A DNA stretch of 64,000 nt from CBDAUN01 sp965200645 (GTDB lineage Bacteria > Pseudomonadota > Gammaproteobacteria > Arenicellales > JAJDZL01): contig CBDAUN010000003.1 in assembly GCA_965200645.1 (NCBI GenBank), positions 1,488,001-1,552,000 on the forward strand. The letters run 5' to 3'. The notes below the pieces were generated by a model, which was given only the letters and a program-made list of their open reading frames with translations, was not told the DNA's origin and did no database searches. Each line of letters begins with the position of its first letter. Position 1 is the first letter of the stretch. Made by a program: the position numbers and the translations under genes. Shown here one piece after another: positions 54,334 to 63,324 of the stretch.

Positions 54334-55344
54334 TCACACTTTCGGCTGCAGACATAAAAGAGATTCTTCTGATTGTACAGTGTGGTCAAGTAACTTGGTT
54401 AAAGCGTAGACCGCCTTAATGTTTGGCATGTCCACGCCAGTTAACTCGCCAAGTTCCACTACAGTTCCGATTAAGGCGTCAAGTTCCAGTGCCTTTCCAA
54501 CTTCGATATCCTGAAGCATTGAAGTCTTGTGTTTTCCGACACTTTCTGCACCTTGAATACGCCGTTCGTTGGATAATCGAATTTCAACACCCAGACGAGC
54601 TGCGACTTCACGACACTCAGTCATCATCAAGTCCACCAAATTTCTCACTGGCTCAAATAGACACATGTCTACTAAAGTGGCATGAGTCAATGCACTAATG
54701 GGATTGAAGGTAAGATTGCCGAGAGCCTTAAGCCATGCTTCTGCGCGAATGTCTTCAATGACAAATGACTTAAAACCGACACGATTGAGCAGTTCAGAAA
54801 TCTGCTGCGTGCGTGGTGTCTCGACCTTGTCAAGTTCGCCTACCGGAAATCGAAATCCTTCAATGTGCTTAATCACACCAGGTTCAACAATTTCAGCCGC
54901 GGGGTAAGCTATCGTTCCCAAAATTCGTCTAGGATCGAAACTATCCTTGAGCACACCACCGGGGTCTACGGTTGTAACTGTACGGTTGTCATACTCTCCA
55001 CCCAATAGTTGAAAATACCACCATAGAATCCCATTTTGAACGGTAAGGAGCGTAGATTCTGGACCAAGCAAGTTGTTGACCTGTTTGGCAATCGGGGCAA
55101 TTTGATGTGACTTGACTCCGAGTATGACGAGGTCTTGTTTGTCAACTGAATCCAAGTCACTGGTAGCCTTTATGTTATTGGCTACTTCTACCGACCCATC
55201 ATTCATAATCAGCTTCAGTCCATTAGCCTTGATTGCTTCGAGATGTGGACCTCTTGCAATCAGCGTCACATCCTCGCCAGCATTGTGCATTTTGACGCCC
55301 ATCATTCCACCGATTGAACCGGCACCGACTACGCAAACCTTCAT
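54334..55344 (-). CDS. 2-dehydropantoate 2-reductase family protein
   Basis: NADPH-dependent 2-oxoacid reductase of the PanE/ApbA family, 336 residues. Opens MKVCVVGAGSIGGMMGVKM; contains LGVKSHQIAP and the ApbA_C domain with LTFNPISALTHATL, and a Lys in EAWLKALGN. Larger than E. coli PanE (303) and far from other pan genes, so it may be a paralogue serving the neighbouring catabolic operon. Convergent with 53527-54273. Confidence 0.85.
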   Translation of the reverse strand: MKVCVVGAGSIGGMMGVKMHNAGEDVTLIARGPHLEAIKANGLKLIMNDGSVEVANNIKATSDLDSVDKQDLVILGVKSHQIAPIAKQVNNLLGPESTLLTVQNGILWWYFQLLGGEYDNRTVTTVDPGGVLKDSFDPRRILGTIAYPAAEIVEPGVIKHIEGFRFPVGELDKVETPRTQQISELLNRVGFKSFVIEDIRAEAWLKALGNLTFNPISALTHATLVDMCLFEPVRNLVDLMMTECREVAARLGVEIRLSNERRIQGAESVGKHKTSMLQDIEVGKALELDALIGTVVELGELTGVDMPNIKAVYALTKLLDHTVQSEESLLCLQPKV

Positions 55345-55574
55345 AAAATTCTTACTCCAATTAACAAAAGTAGAAATTATACGGAATTGAACTGAAATAT
55401 CGGCATAGCGTTCTAGACCAATTACTGAATGCTATTAAGCAGAAGACCAATTTATGTTCAATAAACTGATGGCGAAGATTCAAATCGCACTAAAGTCAAA
55501 TTGTTATGCTTGCCTGTAAACACAGTGTTGAACATAACCGCGAACTAAATAATCAAATAGTCAATAATCTATAA

Positions 55575-55592
55575 TATACGCTATTTCGTATA
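55575..55592. promoter_or_regulatory. Operator 1 of the orphan HTH gene
   Basis: TATAC, eight bases, GTATA: a perfect dyad. HipB operators have the form TATCC-N8-GGATA, so spacing and half-sites fit that regulator class. Confidence 0.6.
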
Positions 55593-55601
55593 CATTTTAT
55601 T

Positions 55602-55619
55602 TATACGCTTTATCGGATA
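55602..55619. promoter_or_regulatory. Operator 2 of the orphan HTH gene
   Basis: TATAC, eight bases, GGATA: the same site with one base changed, centred 27 bp after operator 1 and 16 bp before the HTH start codon. The pair suggests cooperative self-repression. Confidence 0.6.
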
Positions 55620-55634
55620 TTATTGTGATAACTC

Positions 55635-55889
55635 ATGAACTTCGAGATTATTAGAAATGAAAAAGAATTCGGTGTTGTAGTTCGTCAAGCGCGTCAAAAC
55701 AAAAACTTGCGCCAGGTTGATGTAGCACGCAGGGCAAGAATTCGCCAAGCACTGGTATCAGACATTGAAAATGGCGTAACAACAGCAAAACTCAGCACAA
55801 TTATTAACATACTGGATGTTGTGGGCCTCGATCTAACTGCAGTACCTCGAACCAAGGAAATTACTGACTCCTTTGATCACTTGTTATAG
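55635..55889 (+). CDS. HipB-like XRE-family regulator (orphan antitoxin type)
   Basis: 84-residue helix-turn-helix protein. The HTH_3 domain is VVRQARQNKNLRQVDVARRA followed by QALVSDIENGVTTAKLSTI, ending with a LDLTAVPR strand as in HipB. No hipA kinase gene or other toxin follows: downstream is the DUF418 relic. No clear ribosome site precedes the ATG. Two operator-like dyads lie directly upstream. Either a stand-alone repressor or a left-over antitoxin. Confidence 0.78.
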   Translation: MNFEIIRNEKEFGVVVRQARQNKNLRQVDVARRARIRQALVSDIENGVTTAKLSTIINILDVVGLDLTAVPRTKEITDSFDHLL

Positions 55890-55964
55890 GGTATCCCTGT
55901 ATCAAGTTACAAGTAGCAGTAACTGCAAACTTCTTAGGCTTTTTGCACCTAAACGAATTACTCT

Positions 55965-56990
55965 TTGCATGCATCAACTGTAAGCCGCTTAAATGGTCTA
56001 GACGTTGCTCGTTACATCGCTTTTGTTGGAATGGTAGTCGTAAACTTCAATGTCGTGATATACGGTGATGGTGTTGATACACTGCTTGGACAACTTACGC
56101 AAGCATTAGACGGACGTGCGGCGGCTACCTTTGTGGTATTGGCTGGTATTGGTTGCGGCTAGTTAGTGCCGAAAATACCTGCCAGACTGTCAATGCCACA
56201 ATCAAAAAAGCGCTCTTCTTAATTGTGCTTGGGATGGCAAACCTACTAGTCTTTCAAACTGACATCCTGCACTACTATGCAACTTACTTTTTGATTTGGC
56301 GTCACTTTGCTCTCTATCAGCAATCGTTTACTGGTCTCCATAATTTTGGTCATCAATTTATGTTTGTCATTTAAGTATTCGTTCTCGACTGTGATGTTGG
56401 CTGGAACTGGGAAAAAGTAAGTTATCCAGAGTTTTAGACTTCAACAGGATTCTTTCGCAATTTACTTTTAATGGCCAGCATCCGGTCATAGCGTGGCTAG
56501 GGTTTCTGCCATTTGGGATAGTGCTCCACCGTACCTCACTTGCACAGCGGTCGACACAATGGAAGCTCGAAATTGGCGAAGCGCTGTATGTTGCATTGGC
56601 TGAAGCGCTTAGCACCATTTTTTAGTCTGTAGTTACAAATATCCATCCTAATTTATTCCTTTTTGTAGCAACATCTTCAGTCCACCCAAATGCCACTTAA
56701 TACGTTGGCCGGTATTGGTGTGGCTAGCGTCGTCACCGGTGTTTATTTGTTGACTAGTAGATGGTTTGAAGATCAGCGAATATTGAAGTTATTGCTTCCT
56801 GCCGGTAGACAGTCGCTTACCCTATACATCGCTCATATTTTATCGGGATAAACAGTCTTGTACTACTGTCTACGGTTGGATGGCAATCTATTCCAACCTC
56901 GGTTTTGCTGCTTTAATAATTAGTTTGATCGCTACAATATTTACCATGTGGTGGGCGAAGCGATTTAACCGTGTCCGTTTGACGCATTGA
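55965..56990 (+). pseudogene. Decayed DUF418-type inner-membrane protein gene
   Basis: Broken frames in order: RLNGLDVARYIAFVGMVVVN and ALDGRAAATFVVLAGIG (frame 1, to a stop at 56160-56162); KKALFLIVLGMANLLVF and LHYYATYFLIW in another frame; HPVIAWLGFLPFG further on; then GRQSLTLYIAHI near 56805 and WWAKRFNRVRLTH to a TGA at 56990. The pieces follow the order of DUF418/DUF1624-like acyltransferase membrane proteins. At least four frame breaks and stops. Confidence 0.85.
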
Positions 56991-57129
56991 TGAAAAAACT
57001 CTCCAGATTCCAACCTGCAAGTTGATTGCGGTTGTTTTGAATCGTATGGTTTCATAGGTAATCCCACCTCTGCTGTATACTGCCGACTTTCTGTCTAAGA
57101 TTACAAGCATTTTTTTACCAACCATCACT

Positions 57130-59442
57130 ATGGCAACAAGAGACGAACTAAACTCCAAAGAAAACAATTGCTCAAGTGTGGGCGACTTCATCTCACTGGC
57201 TGAAGAAGCATTAACTGAACCAACCGACGAGGAATATGCTCGAGAATTGCTGGAACAAGCAGAATTGGAATGCCAAGATCCGGGAGAATACGTTCGTTTG
57301 GCAACAGTGTTGTTTACCCGTCTTAACGAACGCGATTCGGCAGCACAACTGTTGGAAGATGCTGAAGACGCTTGTTTTGATGCCATGGAATATGCTGAAG
57401 TTGGAGCAGCTGTCGCCTCAATTCTTGGTGAAAAAGAGAAAGGAAAGGAACTCATTCAAAATGCTGCTGCTGAGGCAGTTACCTCGGATGAAAAAATCAA
57501 ACTTTCCGCATATGCTTCATCTGCAGGAGATTCGGAACTTGCAAACTCCTTGCTGTCCTCTGTCACGTCCAATTTAAGCGATCTTTCGGGCTATCTTGGC
57601 CTTGCAAAAAAACTGTTAGAAGCCGGCAACGAAGAACAAGCGAAAGCCATTACCTTAAGTGCGGAAAGGTATTTAGAATCGGTGGCTGATATTGTGAATT
57701 TTGCACAGACAATGATTGAACTATTCGATGACCGGGCTAAGGCAGAACAACTCCTCGAAAATGCTGAAATGGACTGTCAGTTTCCTAAGGACTTTATTGA
57801 CCTAGCAACTGGCTACCGGGAGGTACTTGACGATGCTAGCCGTTTGGATGAACTGCTTGATGAAGCGGCAAATTGTGCAATGGAGGGTCAGGAATTTTTG
57901 GAAGTTGCACAAGGTTATTGGGATCTTGCACAGGATGCAGACAATGCAAAACAATACTTCGAGCAAGCCCTATCTGACATCAATGACCGACAAATACTTC
58001 TAGATACTGCGGCTCTCGCAAGCGAGCGGCTAAATAACCCCGAACTTGCCGCACAGTACTATCGTCGCGCGGTGTCAAAAATTACAAGCCCCTCGGAAAT
58101 TGCAAAACTTGCTGCAGAAATTTGGCACAGAACTGAAGACAAGGCCTACGCAATTGAATTATTTGACGAAGCCAATGACAAAATTTCAAACCTCTCCGAA
58201 TTGGTTTCACTGGCCACTTTAGTCATGCAAACTGCCAAAGATTTGGATAGAGCAGTGAAGGCTTATCAAAAGGCTTTGGCTACCGTCAGAGATTTTTCTA
58301 GTGTTGAAAAACTACTCGAATCTAGTAAAGAAGTCATTGACGATTTATGTTTTACGAAAGAAGTCATCACCAAAATGAGAAGTGTGGCAAGTAGCACGAC
58401 TGAGTTTGTCGCTACTTGCCGAAATGCAAATTCTGTTTTGGATGATGCATTTCAACGTGAAGTATTGCTGGCCGCAGAAGATGCCGCAGCTAGCCCCGAC
58501 GATCTTGAGCTGGTTCAGACTACGGTAAAGGAATTCATACCGGAAGATGTGAATTGGCAGGATCAACTGGCAGACAAAATCACGAGACGAAGGGCAAATG
58601 TGGCGAAGTACTCAGAAGTTCAAAAGAAGGAGGCAGTACTCAAAACTGCACTGGAGTCCATGCGACTGGCGAAGGAAGTAGCAGTCGAACTGGACGATAC
58701 TGCTTACGCTGCGAAACTGGTCGAACGGTCTAGGGATATTTTGAACTCCCAAAACTTTGATGGTGCACAATGGCAAACCATGATTGAGGTTGCAGCACAG
58801 CACATCAATGACCCGGAGTTGACGGAATCAATTGTTACTGAGGCGACTCAACACTGCCACCACTTTTCCAGTGCATGCCAACTCGCACACACCGTAGTTG
58901 CTACAACCAAGGATAAATGTGAAGGTATGCGACTGGCGACTTTCGTGCTTGAAGAACAGCAAAACAAAACTAAGACCTGTGCTCATCGCATCAAATTGGC
59001 TAAAGTTACTAATGAACTGTTGAAGGATGCAGACCAGGTTGCCAGTATCATCAATTCCTGTGATTTAAGTAAGTGCACTTATTTGCAAACAGCCGAACTG
59101 GGTGCTCTTGCCAATTCGATTGGTAGATCAGATCAAGCAAATGAACTCTGTCAAACAGCCGCCCGTAAGTGTGGTAACACGACTGAATTGATACAACTAG
59201 TGAACAAGCTTAAGCAGGATGGTACCGACCCGTTCTTAATTAAGAAAATCTACTCCGAGTTCGGTGAAACACTGACAAATGAGGTCGAACAACTTCGATG
59301 GGCTGAAGGGATTTTGGAAGTGTTTGCCGATCGTGAATGGGCGAAGTCTGCTTATCAACAAGTTCTACCAACGGATAAGCAAAGTCCGCTGTATGCTTCC
59401 TTTCAGGCTAGCCGTCGACAGCGATTGGAAAATCGACTTTGA
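57130..59442 (+). CDS. Large helical-repeat protein (TPR-like), 770 residues
   Basis: Acidic, cytoplasmic-looking protein made almost entirely of degenerate units of about 34 residues. Clear units start at VGDFISLAEEAL, DPGEYVRLATVLF, DAMEYAEVGAAVA, SVADIVNFAQTMI, FPKDFIDLATGYR, EGQEFLEVAQGYW, SPSEIAKLAAEIW and NLSELVSLATLVM, each ending with a LLE.AE/YY..A helix. At least 12 units are evident in the first 410 residues and the rest is similar but weaker. TPR or Sel1-like scaffold; no enzymatic motif. Role unknown. A second, decayed 3' end of the same kind lies at 61756-61908. Confidence 0.75.
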   Translation: MATRDELNSKENNCSSVGDFISLAEEALTEPTDEEYARELLEQAELECQDPGEYVRLATVLFTRLNERDSAAQLLEDAEDACFDAMEYAEVGAAVASILGEKEKGKELIQNAAAEAVTSDEKIKLSAYASSAGDSELANSLLSSVTSNLSDLSGYLGLAKKLLEAGNEEQAKAITLSAERYLESVADIVNFAQTMIELFDDRAKAEQLLENAEMDCQFPKDFIDLATGYREVLDDASRLDELLDEAANCAMEGQEFLEVAQGYWDLAQDADNAKQYFEQALSDINDRQILLDTAALASERLNNPELAAQYYRRAVSKITSPSEIAKLAAEIWHRTEDKAYAIELFDEANDKISNLSELVSLATLVMQTAKDLDRAVKAYQKALATVRDFSSVEKLLESSKEVIDDLCFTKEVITKMRSVASSTTEFVATCRNANSVLDDAFQREVLLAAEDAAASPDDLELVQTTVKEFIPEDVNWQDQLADKITRRRANVAKYSEVQKKEAVLKTALESMRLAKEVAVELDDTAYAAKLVERSRDILNSQNFDGAQWQTMIEVAAQHINDPELTESIVTEATQHCHHFSSACQLAHTVVATTKDKCEGMRLATFVLEEQQNKTKTCAHRIKLAKVTNELLKDADQVASIINSCDLSKCTYLQTAELGALANSIGRSDQANELCQTAARKCGNTTELIQLVNKLKQDGTDPFLIKKIYSEFGETLTNEVEQLRWAEGILEVFADREWAKSAYQQVLPTDKQSPLYASFQASRRQRLENRL

Positions 59443-59594
59443 ATAAAAGGTTGCACCAACTCTTCAGTGTAACTATTAATTCAGGGCAGAAAATGTACTC
59501 GCCCACGGTTATTGATAAAGTCTTGTTCATAGAATCGTTGCGCTCGAAGACTAGACGAAGTCTCACAACCACACATGCACAACTTTAAGGCCAA

Positions 59595-59680
59595 ACTTAA
59601 GTTCGGACGTTTTATTTTAAGTCTTCGAACGACGAATATTTTCTGTCTTTGAAATCAGTGGCTTACAAAACTTGTTTGTG
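59595..59680. repeat. End-like repeat R at the inner end of element B
   Basis: CTTAAGTTCGGACGTTTT through TCTTCGAAC and TTTCTG to about 59680. A diverged direct copy is at 61453-61535. The similar sequence in element A lies at its right end (reverse complement). It is therefore part of the element end, and the outer copy is likely an older remnant. Confidence 0.6.
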
Positions 59681-59853
59681 CGGTGTTTGCAAAACCTTCC
59701 ATGGCGTGCCTCAGTTCGGTCCGTGGGCATTTTAAACCAATGACTTACAAGCCATCATGGCGGAAGTCAAGCAATAAGACTTTGCCTTGCGTCAATCATA
59801 TCGAACTAACTATTCAAAACATAGACACGACAAATCAGAGACTTTCCGTATCT

Positions 59854-60885
59854 TTACGAACCCGCTCCGTTCAACTTATGCCGCAACTTGGAAACATCAT
59901 CCGGCGATAGACCACTGTGCTTGACAACAAAAGAATCGTCTAAATTGTCGCGAAGTAAACTCTCTGCAATCTCCTGTCTACCTTCCTGTCTACCTTCCTG
60001 TCTACCTTCCTGTCTACCTTCCTGTATACCTTCTTGCCTACCTTCCTGTATTCCTTCTTGTCTAGCTTCTTGTCTGTCTTGCCTGGTGTATTCATCTAAT
60101 ATCGGCAACACTTTGCTAATCATTCTCCTGTCTTGTTCAACATTTAACTGTTCTATTTTCATCAGTCGCTCTCGATCTTTATATTTCGGGTCCCGCTGAC
60201 ACACGTATGCCACCATCGAGGCATACAGTAATTCGTAACCCACCATGCCATATAACCTTTCAGACGCCAGTCGCAGCATCTGGCCCACCACTGCATCATC
60301 CAAATGCCATATATGCGTAAGAATATAGAATACCGGGGCAAACTTCAAATCCTTTGCTCTTCTTTGAACTAACTCGTCCATTAAATTGACAAACAGTGCT
60401 CGAATGTGCAGTGACTTGGCATCGTACTTTCGAAGTTCCTCGGACGACAGTTTCAACGCAACAGGATGCGTGGTATCGAAGTTCCAGTGCTGTTCACCGT
60501 GATACACCACCACGGCCATCACCAACGCATCAGGATGCGCATAGCCGACACTGTACATATACCGTGCCACCTGAGCCAGCGTCTGCGAGTCCGGATGACT
60601 TTTGAACTCATACACAAACTGTGCCCGGGGATCTGCTTCGCTGGCCTGGTTGATCTTCATCGACATCAATCCATCGGGACGAAGTTCCACCTGCCACGCA
60701 CTGCCTAAGATCTCGGTTTGATAATCAATGTGATCAGTGTCAAGTTCCAACCGTAACGCATCGGGCAGTGACAGTTCGACCAGTTCTTTGCGAAACTCCG
60801 GAAACGACGCTAAGACGCTTTTGAAAAACAAATCATGATACGGCCTGCCCGTAGCAGGATTGCCTGGCTTGGTGGTTACACTCAA
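59854..60885 (-). CDS. rpn: Rpn/YhgA-like PD-(D/E)XK nuclease, copy B
   Basis: 343 residues, identical to copy A at most positions (for example HDLFFKSVLASF, RPDGLMS and YEFKSHPD) and differing mainly by extra RQEG/IQEG units, 16 residues in all. Starts at TTG (60885), same ribosome site as copy A. Intact, so both copies may be active. Confidence 0.9.
   Translation of the reverse strand: MSVTTKPGNPATGRPYHDLFFKSVLASFPEFRKELVELSLPDALRLELDTDHIDYQTEILGSAWQVELRPDGLMSMKINQASEADPRAQFVYEFKSHPDSQTLAQVARYMYSVGYAHPDALVMAVVVYHGEQHWNFDTTHPVALKLSSEELRKYDAKSLHIRALFVNLMDELVQRRAKDLKFAPVFYILTHIWHLDDAVVGQMLRLASERLYGMVGYELLYASMVAYVCQRDPKYKDRERLMKIEQLNVEQDRRMISKVLPILDEYTRQDRQEARQEGIQEGRQEGIQEGRQEGRQEGRQEGRQEIAESLLRDNLDDSFVVKHSGLSPDDVSKLRHKLNGAGS
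59971..60075 (-). repeat. 12-bp in-frame tandem repeat, copy B
   Basis: On the minus strand it encodes RQEA-RQEG-IQEG-RQEG-IQEG followed by four RQ units. At 105 bp it is exactly 48 bp (four units) longer than A's 57 bp. Two units carry an Arg-to-Ile codon change. Confidence 0.92.
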
Positions 60886-61452
60886 TTTAACTCTCCGGGT
60901 GGTTTGATGACTGTGCTATACGTCAAAGGTTGCGCTGGACCATGCCGAACTATCAAAACATGCCACGACTGCATGATCTGCAGTAAAACAACTCAGCCAC
61001 GATGCACACAAAGTCGAACGCAATGAATCCGAGTGCGACACCCATGGCCACCATGCAACAATTAAAGTACCTAAGCCTGTATCTTTAAGTGTCAGGGTGG
61101 TTCAAAAACTTCCATCGTTTCTGTCCTGCCGTGATGGTCCATCACTCAGTGACATTGTAAACCTTTTAGTTTGTAGCGATTTTTGAATCAAGCCTTCAAT
61201 TCACCGAACTAGCACAACTGAGTGTCGAAATCTGAAGTCAGTTAATCTTCTATCATGAAAAAAACAGGTCGAATGAGGACTGAACGCCATCCGTGAACCC
61301 AAATCTCCTCTTCGATGACTTAAGGCGTGTTTCATTTTACTGACCAAACACCTGAGTCAAATTCTTCTGTTCTCCACCCAACATGCCACACCAAACGGCC
61401 GCATACCACCATGATTAACTTGTTATTCTGAACCAAGACCTTTCACATTGTT

Positions 61453-61535
61453 GCTTAAGTGCGAACGTTTTGTTCTGAATCTTCGAACCTCGAAATCTTT
61501 CTGAATTTGAAATCCATGAGTGACACGATAGTGTC
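61453..61535. repeat. End-like repeat R', outer flank of element B
   Basis: CTTAAGTGCGAACGTTTT..TCTTCGAACCTCG..TTTCTGAATTTGAAATC: about 75% identical to repeat R and in the same orientation. Not part of element A. Likely the remains of an older element of the same family. Confidence 0.55.
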
Positions 61536-61755
61536 GAAAGTCAAGGGGTACCATCACGAATACAACTGGGAGTATCACTTAATGCTGCTTTAACTGTCTG
61601 TGCTACATAATGAGTATACATAAGGTTTTTTCTCACACGCATATCAAAACACTGCAATTCAAATTGAAGTGTTCGTCCAAAAGGGATTCTCTATTTGACA
61701 ATACGAGATTACAAGTCTATCTGTGCGGGAATACAAACCCGTGGAAAAAGGATAT

Positions 61756-61908
61756 ACCTTCGGTGGAACTAAGGAGGATTCAGAAGTACTTGCCGACCGC
61801 GAATGGGTTAACTTTGTTTGTCAGTTAGCACTAAAGACAGATAAGGATAGTCCGCTGTTCGCCTCCTTTCAGGCGAGACGTCGACAACGACTGGAAATTA
61901 GACACTAG
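61756..61908 (+). pseudogene. Left-over 3' end of a second helical-repeat gene
   Basis: VLADREWVNFVCQLALKTDK then DSPLFASFQARRRQRLEIRH-stop parallels the 770-residue protein's FADREWAKSAYQQVLPTDK and SPLYASFQASRRQRLENRL-stop. The upstream part of the gene is missing. Diverged enough to be an old duplication or the remains of a tandem paralogue. Confidence 0.7.
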
Positions 61909-61921
61909 AACAATGGCTGCT

Positions 61922-62554
61922 CTAGTTCTTGACTGCAACCATTAAGCCATCACGAATTGTCAGCAGGATGTTTGTCACGCGCGGATCGTTGTGCACATGC
62001 TCGTTATACTCATGCAAACTTTGCGAGCTCTCGTCCTGCGGATCCAGTACCTTGCTACTCCACAGCACGTTGTCTGCAACAATTATTCCGCCAGATGGTA
62101 ACAACGGCAGTACAGCTTCGTAGTAGTTAATGTAGTTTGCCTTATCAGCGTCAATATAAACCAAACCAAAACTACCGCTTAGAACTCTCAGTGAATCGAG
62201 TGCTGGTGCAATCACGATCGATACTTTCCTTCCATGTTCACTTTTGTCGAAGAAGGCACGTGCAATTTTCTCACGTTCCGGTTCTATATCTAAAGTAATT
62301 AACTCCCCTTCTTTAGGAAGTGCCTCCGCCATGGCTAGTGCCGAATAACCGGTGTACATGCCGATTTCCAATACTCTCGTAACACCGGATGTTCGGATCA
62401 ACATTTGTAGTATTGCAGCTTGAATGGAGCCAGATAGCATCTGGGATTGTTCCACGTTCTGGATTGTCCAGTTGTGGAGTTCTTCGGCATTTTGTGAATG
62501 TGGTTGAGTATGTGCGTGTGCGTACTGCTCAATCCTCTCATCGATAAAGTTCAT
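61922..62554 (-). CDS. Class I SAM-dependent O-methyltransferase (COMT-like)
   Basis: 210 residues, catechol/caffeoyl-CoA O-methyltransferase fold. SAM motif VLEIGMYTGYSALAMA; metal-binding Asp in YIDADKANY and Asp-Asn in VADNVLWSS. Methylates a catechol-like or related hydroxyl group; substrate unknown. Last gene of the codA-SDR-OMT run (six bases after SDR). Confidence 0.88.
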   Translation of the reverse strand: MNFIDERIEQYAHAHTQPHSQNAEELHNWTIQNVEQSQMLSGSIQAAILQMLIRTSGVTRVLEIGMYTGYSALAMAEALPKEGELITLDIEPEREKIARAFFDKSEHGRKVSIVIAPALDSLRVLSGSFGLVYIDADKANYINYYEAVLPLLPSGGIIVADNVLWSSKVLDPQDESSQSLHEYNEHVHNDPRVTNILLTIRDGLMVAVKN

Positions 62555-62560
62555 TATTAC

Positions 62561-63283
62561 TCACCAATTTTCGACTGAAGTTCTAACATCGATCTCAAAT
62601 GACCAAGAATTTCTCGGTTGCTGATATAGAAATTCATAGGCATCGACAATACCGCCTATCTTGATCATTCCATCTTCTCCAAGTTGTTCAGCAACTTCAG
62701 GAAGTCTTGTGATGAATCTGTCTCCCGCAATAACACCATCTACAATAACGTGTCCGACATGAATCCCATCTGGTCCATACTCCTTGGCCATAGCCTGTGC
62801 CAATAGGCGTTGAGCACCCTTTGCAGCATTGAATGCACCAAAGTTTTCTCTGCCACGCATTGCTGCACTCGCGCCGGTAAAGAGCAGAGTACCACCGGTT
62901 GACTCCATTTCCTGAATAGCTCCTCTTGCAAACAAAAATGCACCAAAGCAACACGACCTCCAGCAGTGCTCAAAATAGCTTGCTTCCATTTCGACGATTC
63001 GACCCGGCATATTGGTACCAGCGTTGTAAATTGCCAAAGTAAGCTCTCCGGGTATATCTCGGGTGGCGGCGAACAACTCCAATACTGACTGTTCATTTGT
63101 CGCGTCAGCAACGATGGGAGTAGACATTCCACCGACTTTTTGAATTTCTGCTGCAACTTTCTGCAACTTCTGTTCGGTTCGTCCTGCAATGATGACATGA
63201 TGGTTTTTGCTTGCGAATCGAATGGACAGTTGCGCACCTAGTCCGTTGACTGCCCCTACACCGATCACGATAACTTTTCTCAC
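62561..63283 (-). CDS. SDR-family protein with altered catalytic Tyr
   Basis: 240 residues. The nucleotide-binding motif is GVGAVNGLGAQL, and AGRTEQKL is the NADPH-preferring second strand. The catalytic Ser is present in FTGASAAM, but the YxxxK motif reads FNAAK with Phe for Tyr, so ordinary reductase chemistry is doubtful. Between codA and the methyltransferase gene on one strand. Confidence 0.85.
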   Translation of the reverse strand: MRKVIVIGVGAVNGLGAQLSIRFASKNHHVIIAGRTEQKLQKVAAEIQKVGGMSTPIVADATNEQSVLELFAATRDIPGELTLAIYNAGTNMPGRIVEMEASYFEHCWRSCCFGAFLFARGAIQEMESTGGTLLFTGASAAMRGRENFGAFNAAKGAQRLLAQAMAKEYGPDGIHVGHVIVDGVIAGDRFITRLPEVAEQLGEDGMIKIGGIVDAYEFLYQQPRNSWSFEIDVRTSVENW

Positions 63284-63324
63284 ACCCTTTACCTCACGCT
63301 TTGATCCCTACTGAAAAACTACCT

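Larger units (their letters stand above)
59595..61450 (-). mobile_element. Rpn-type element, copy B (about 1.85 kb, inverted relative to A)
   Basis: Same unit as copy A in opposite orientation, from about 59601 to CACATTG at 61450. About 97-98% identical apart from a 48-bp longer RQEG array and one 42-bp patch (61298-61339) that differs strongly from A's 45258-45299. It lies downstream of the helical-repeat gene and ahead of a copy of that gene's 3' end. Confidence 0.8.

Noticed and set aside
56913..57455. 180-codon Ser-rich frame on the minus strand
   Set aside because: Antisense shadow of the helical-repeat gene and the DUF418 relic; low-complexity Ser-rich composition.
59683..59910. 75-codon frame repeated in both elements (also 46639-46866)
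   Set aside because: Lies in the end region of the element and overlaps the rpn 3' end on the opposite strand; repetition alone does not support coding.
59971..60075. Array of near-identical short units that could suggest CRISPR
   Set aside because: Units are 12 bp, contiguous and in frame inside rpn; no spacers or cas genes.
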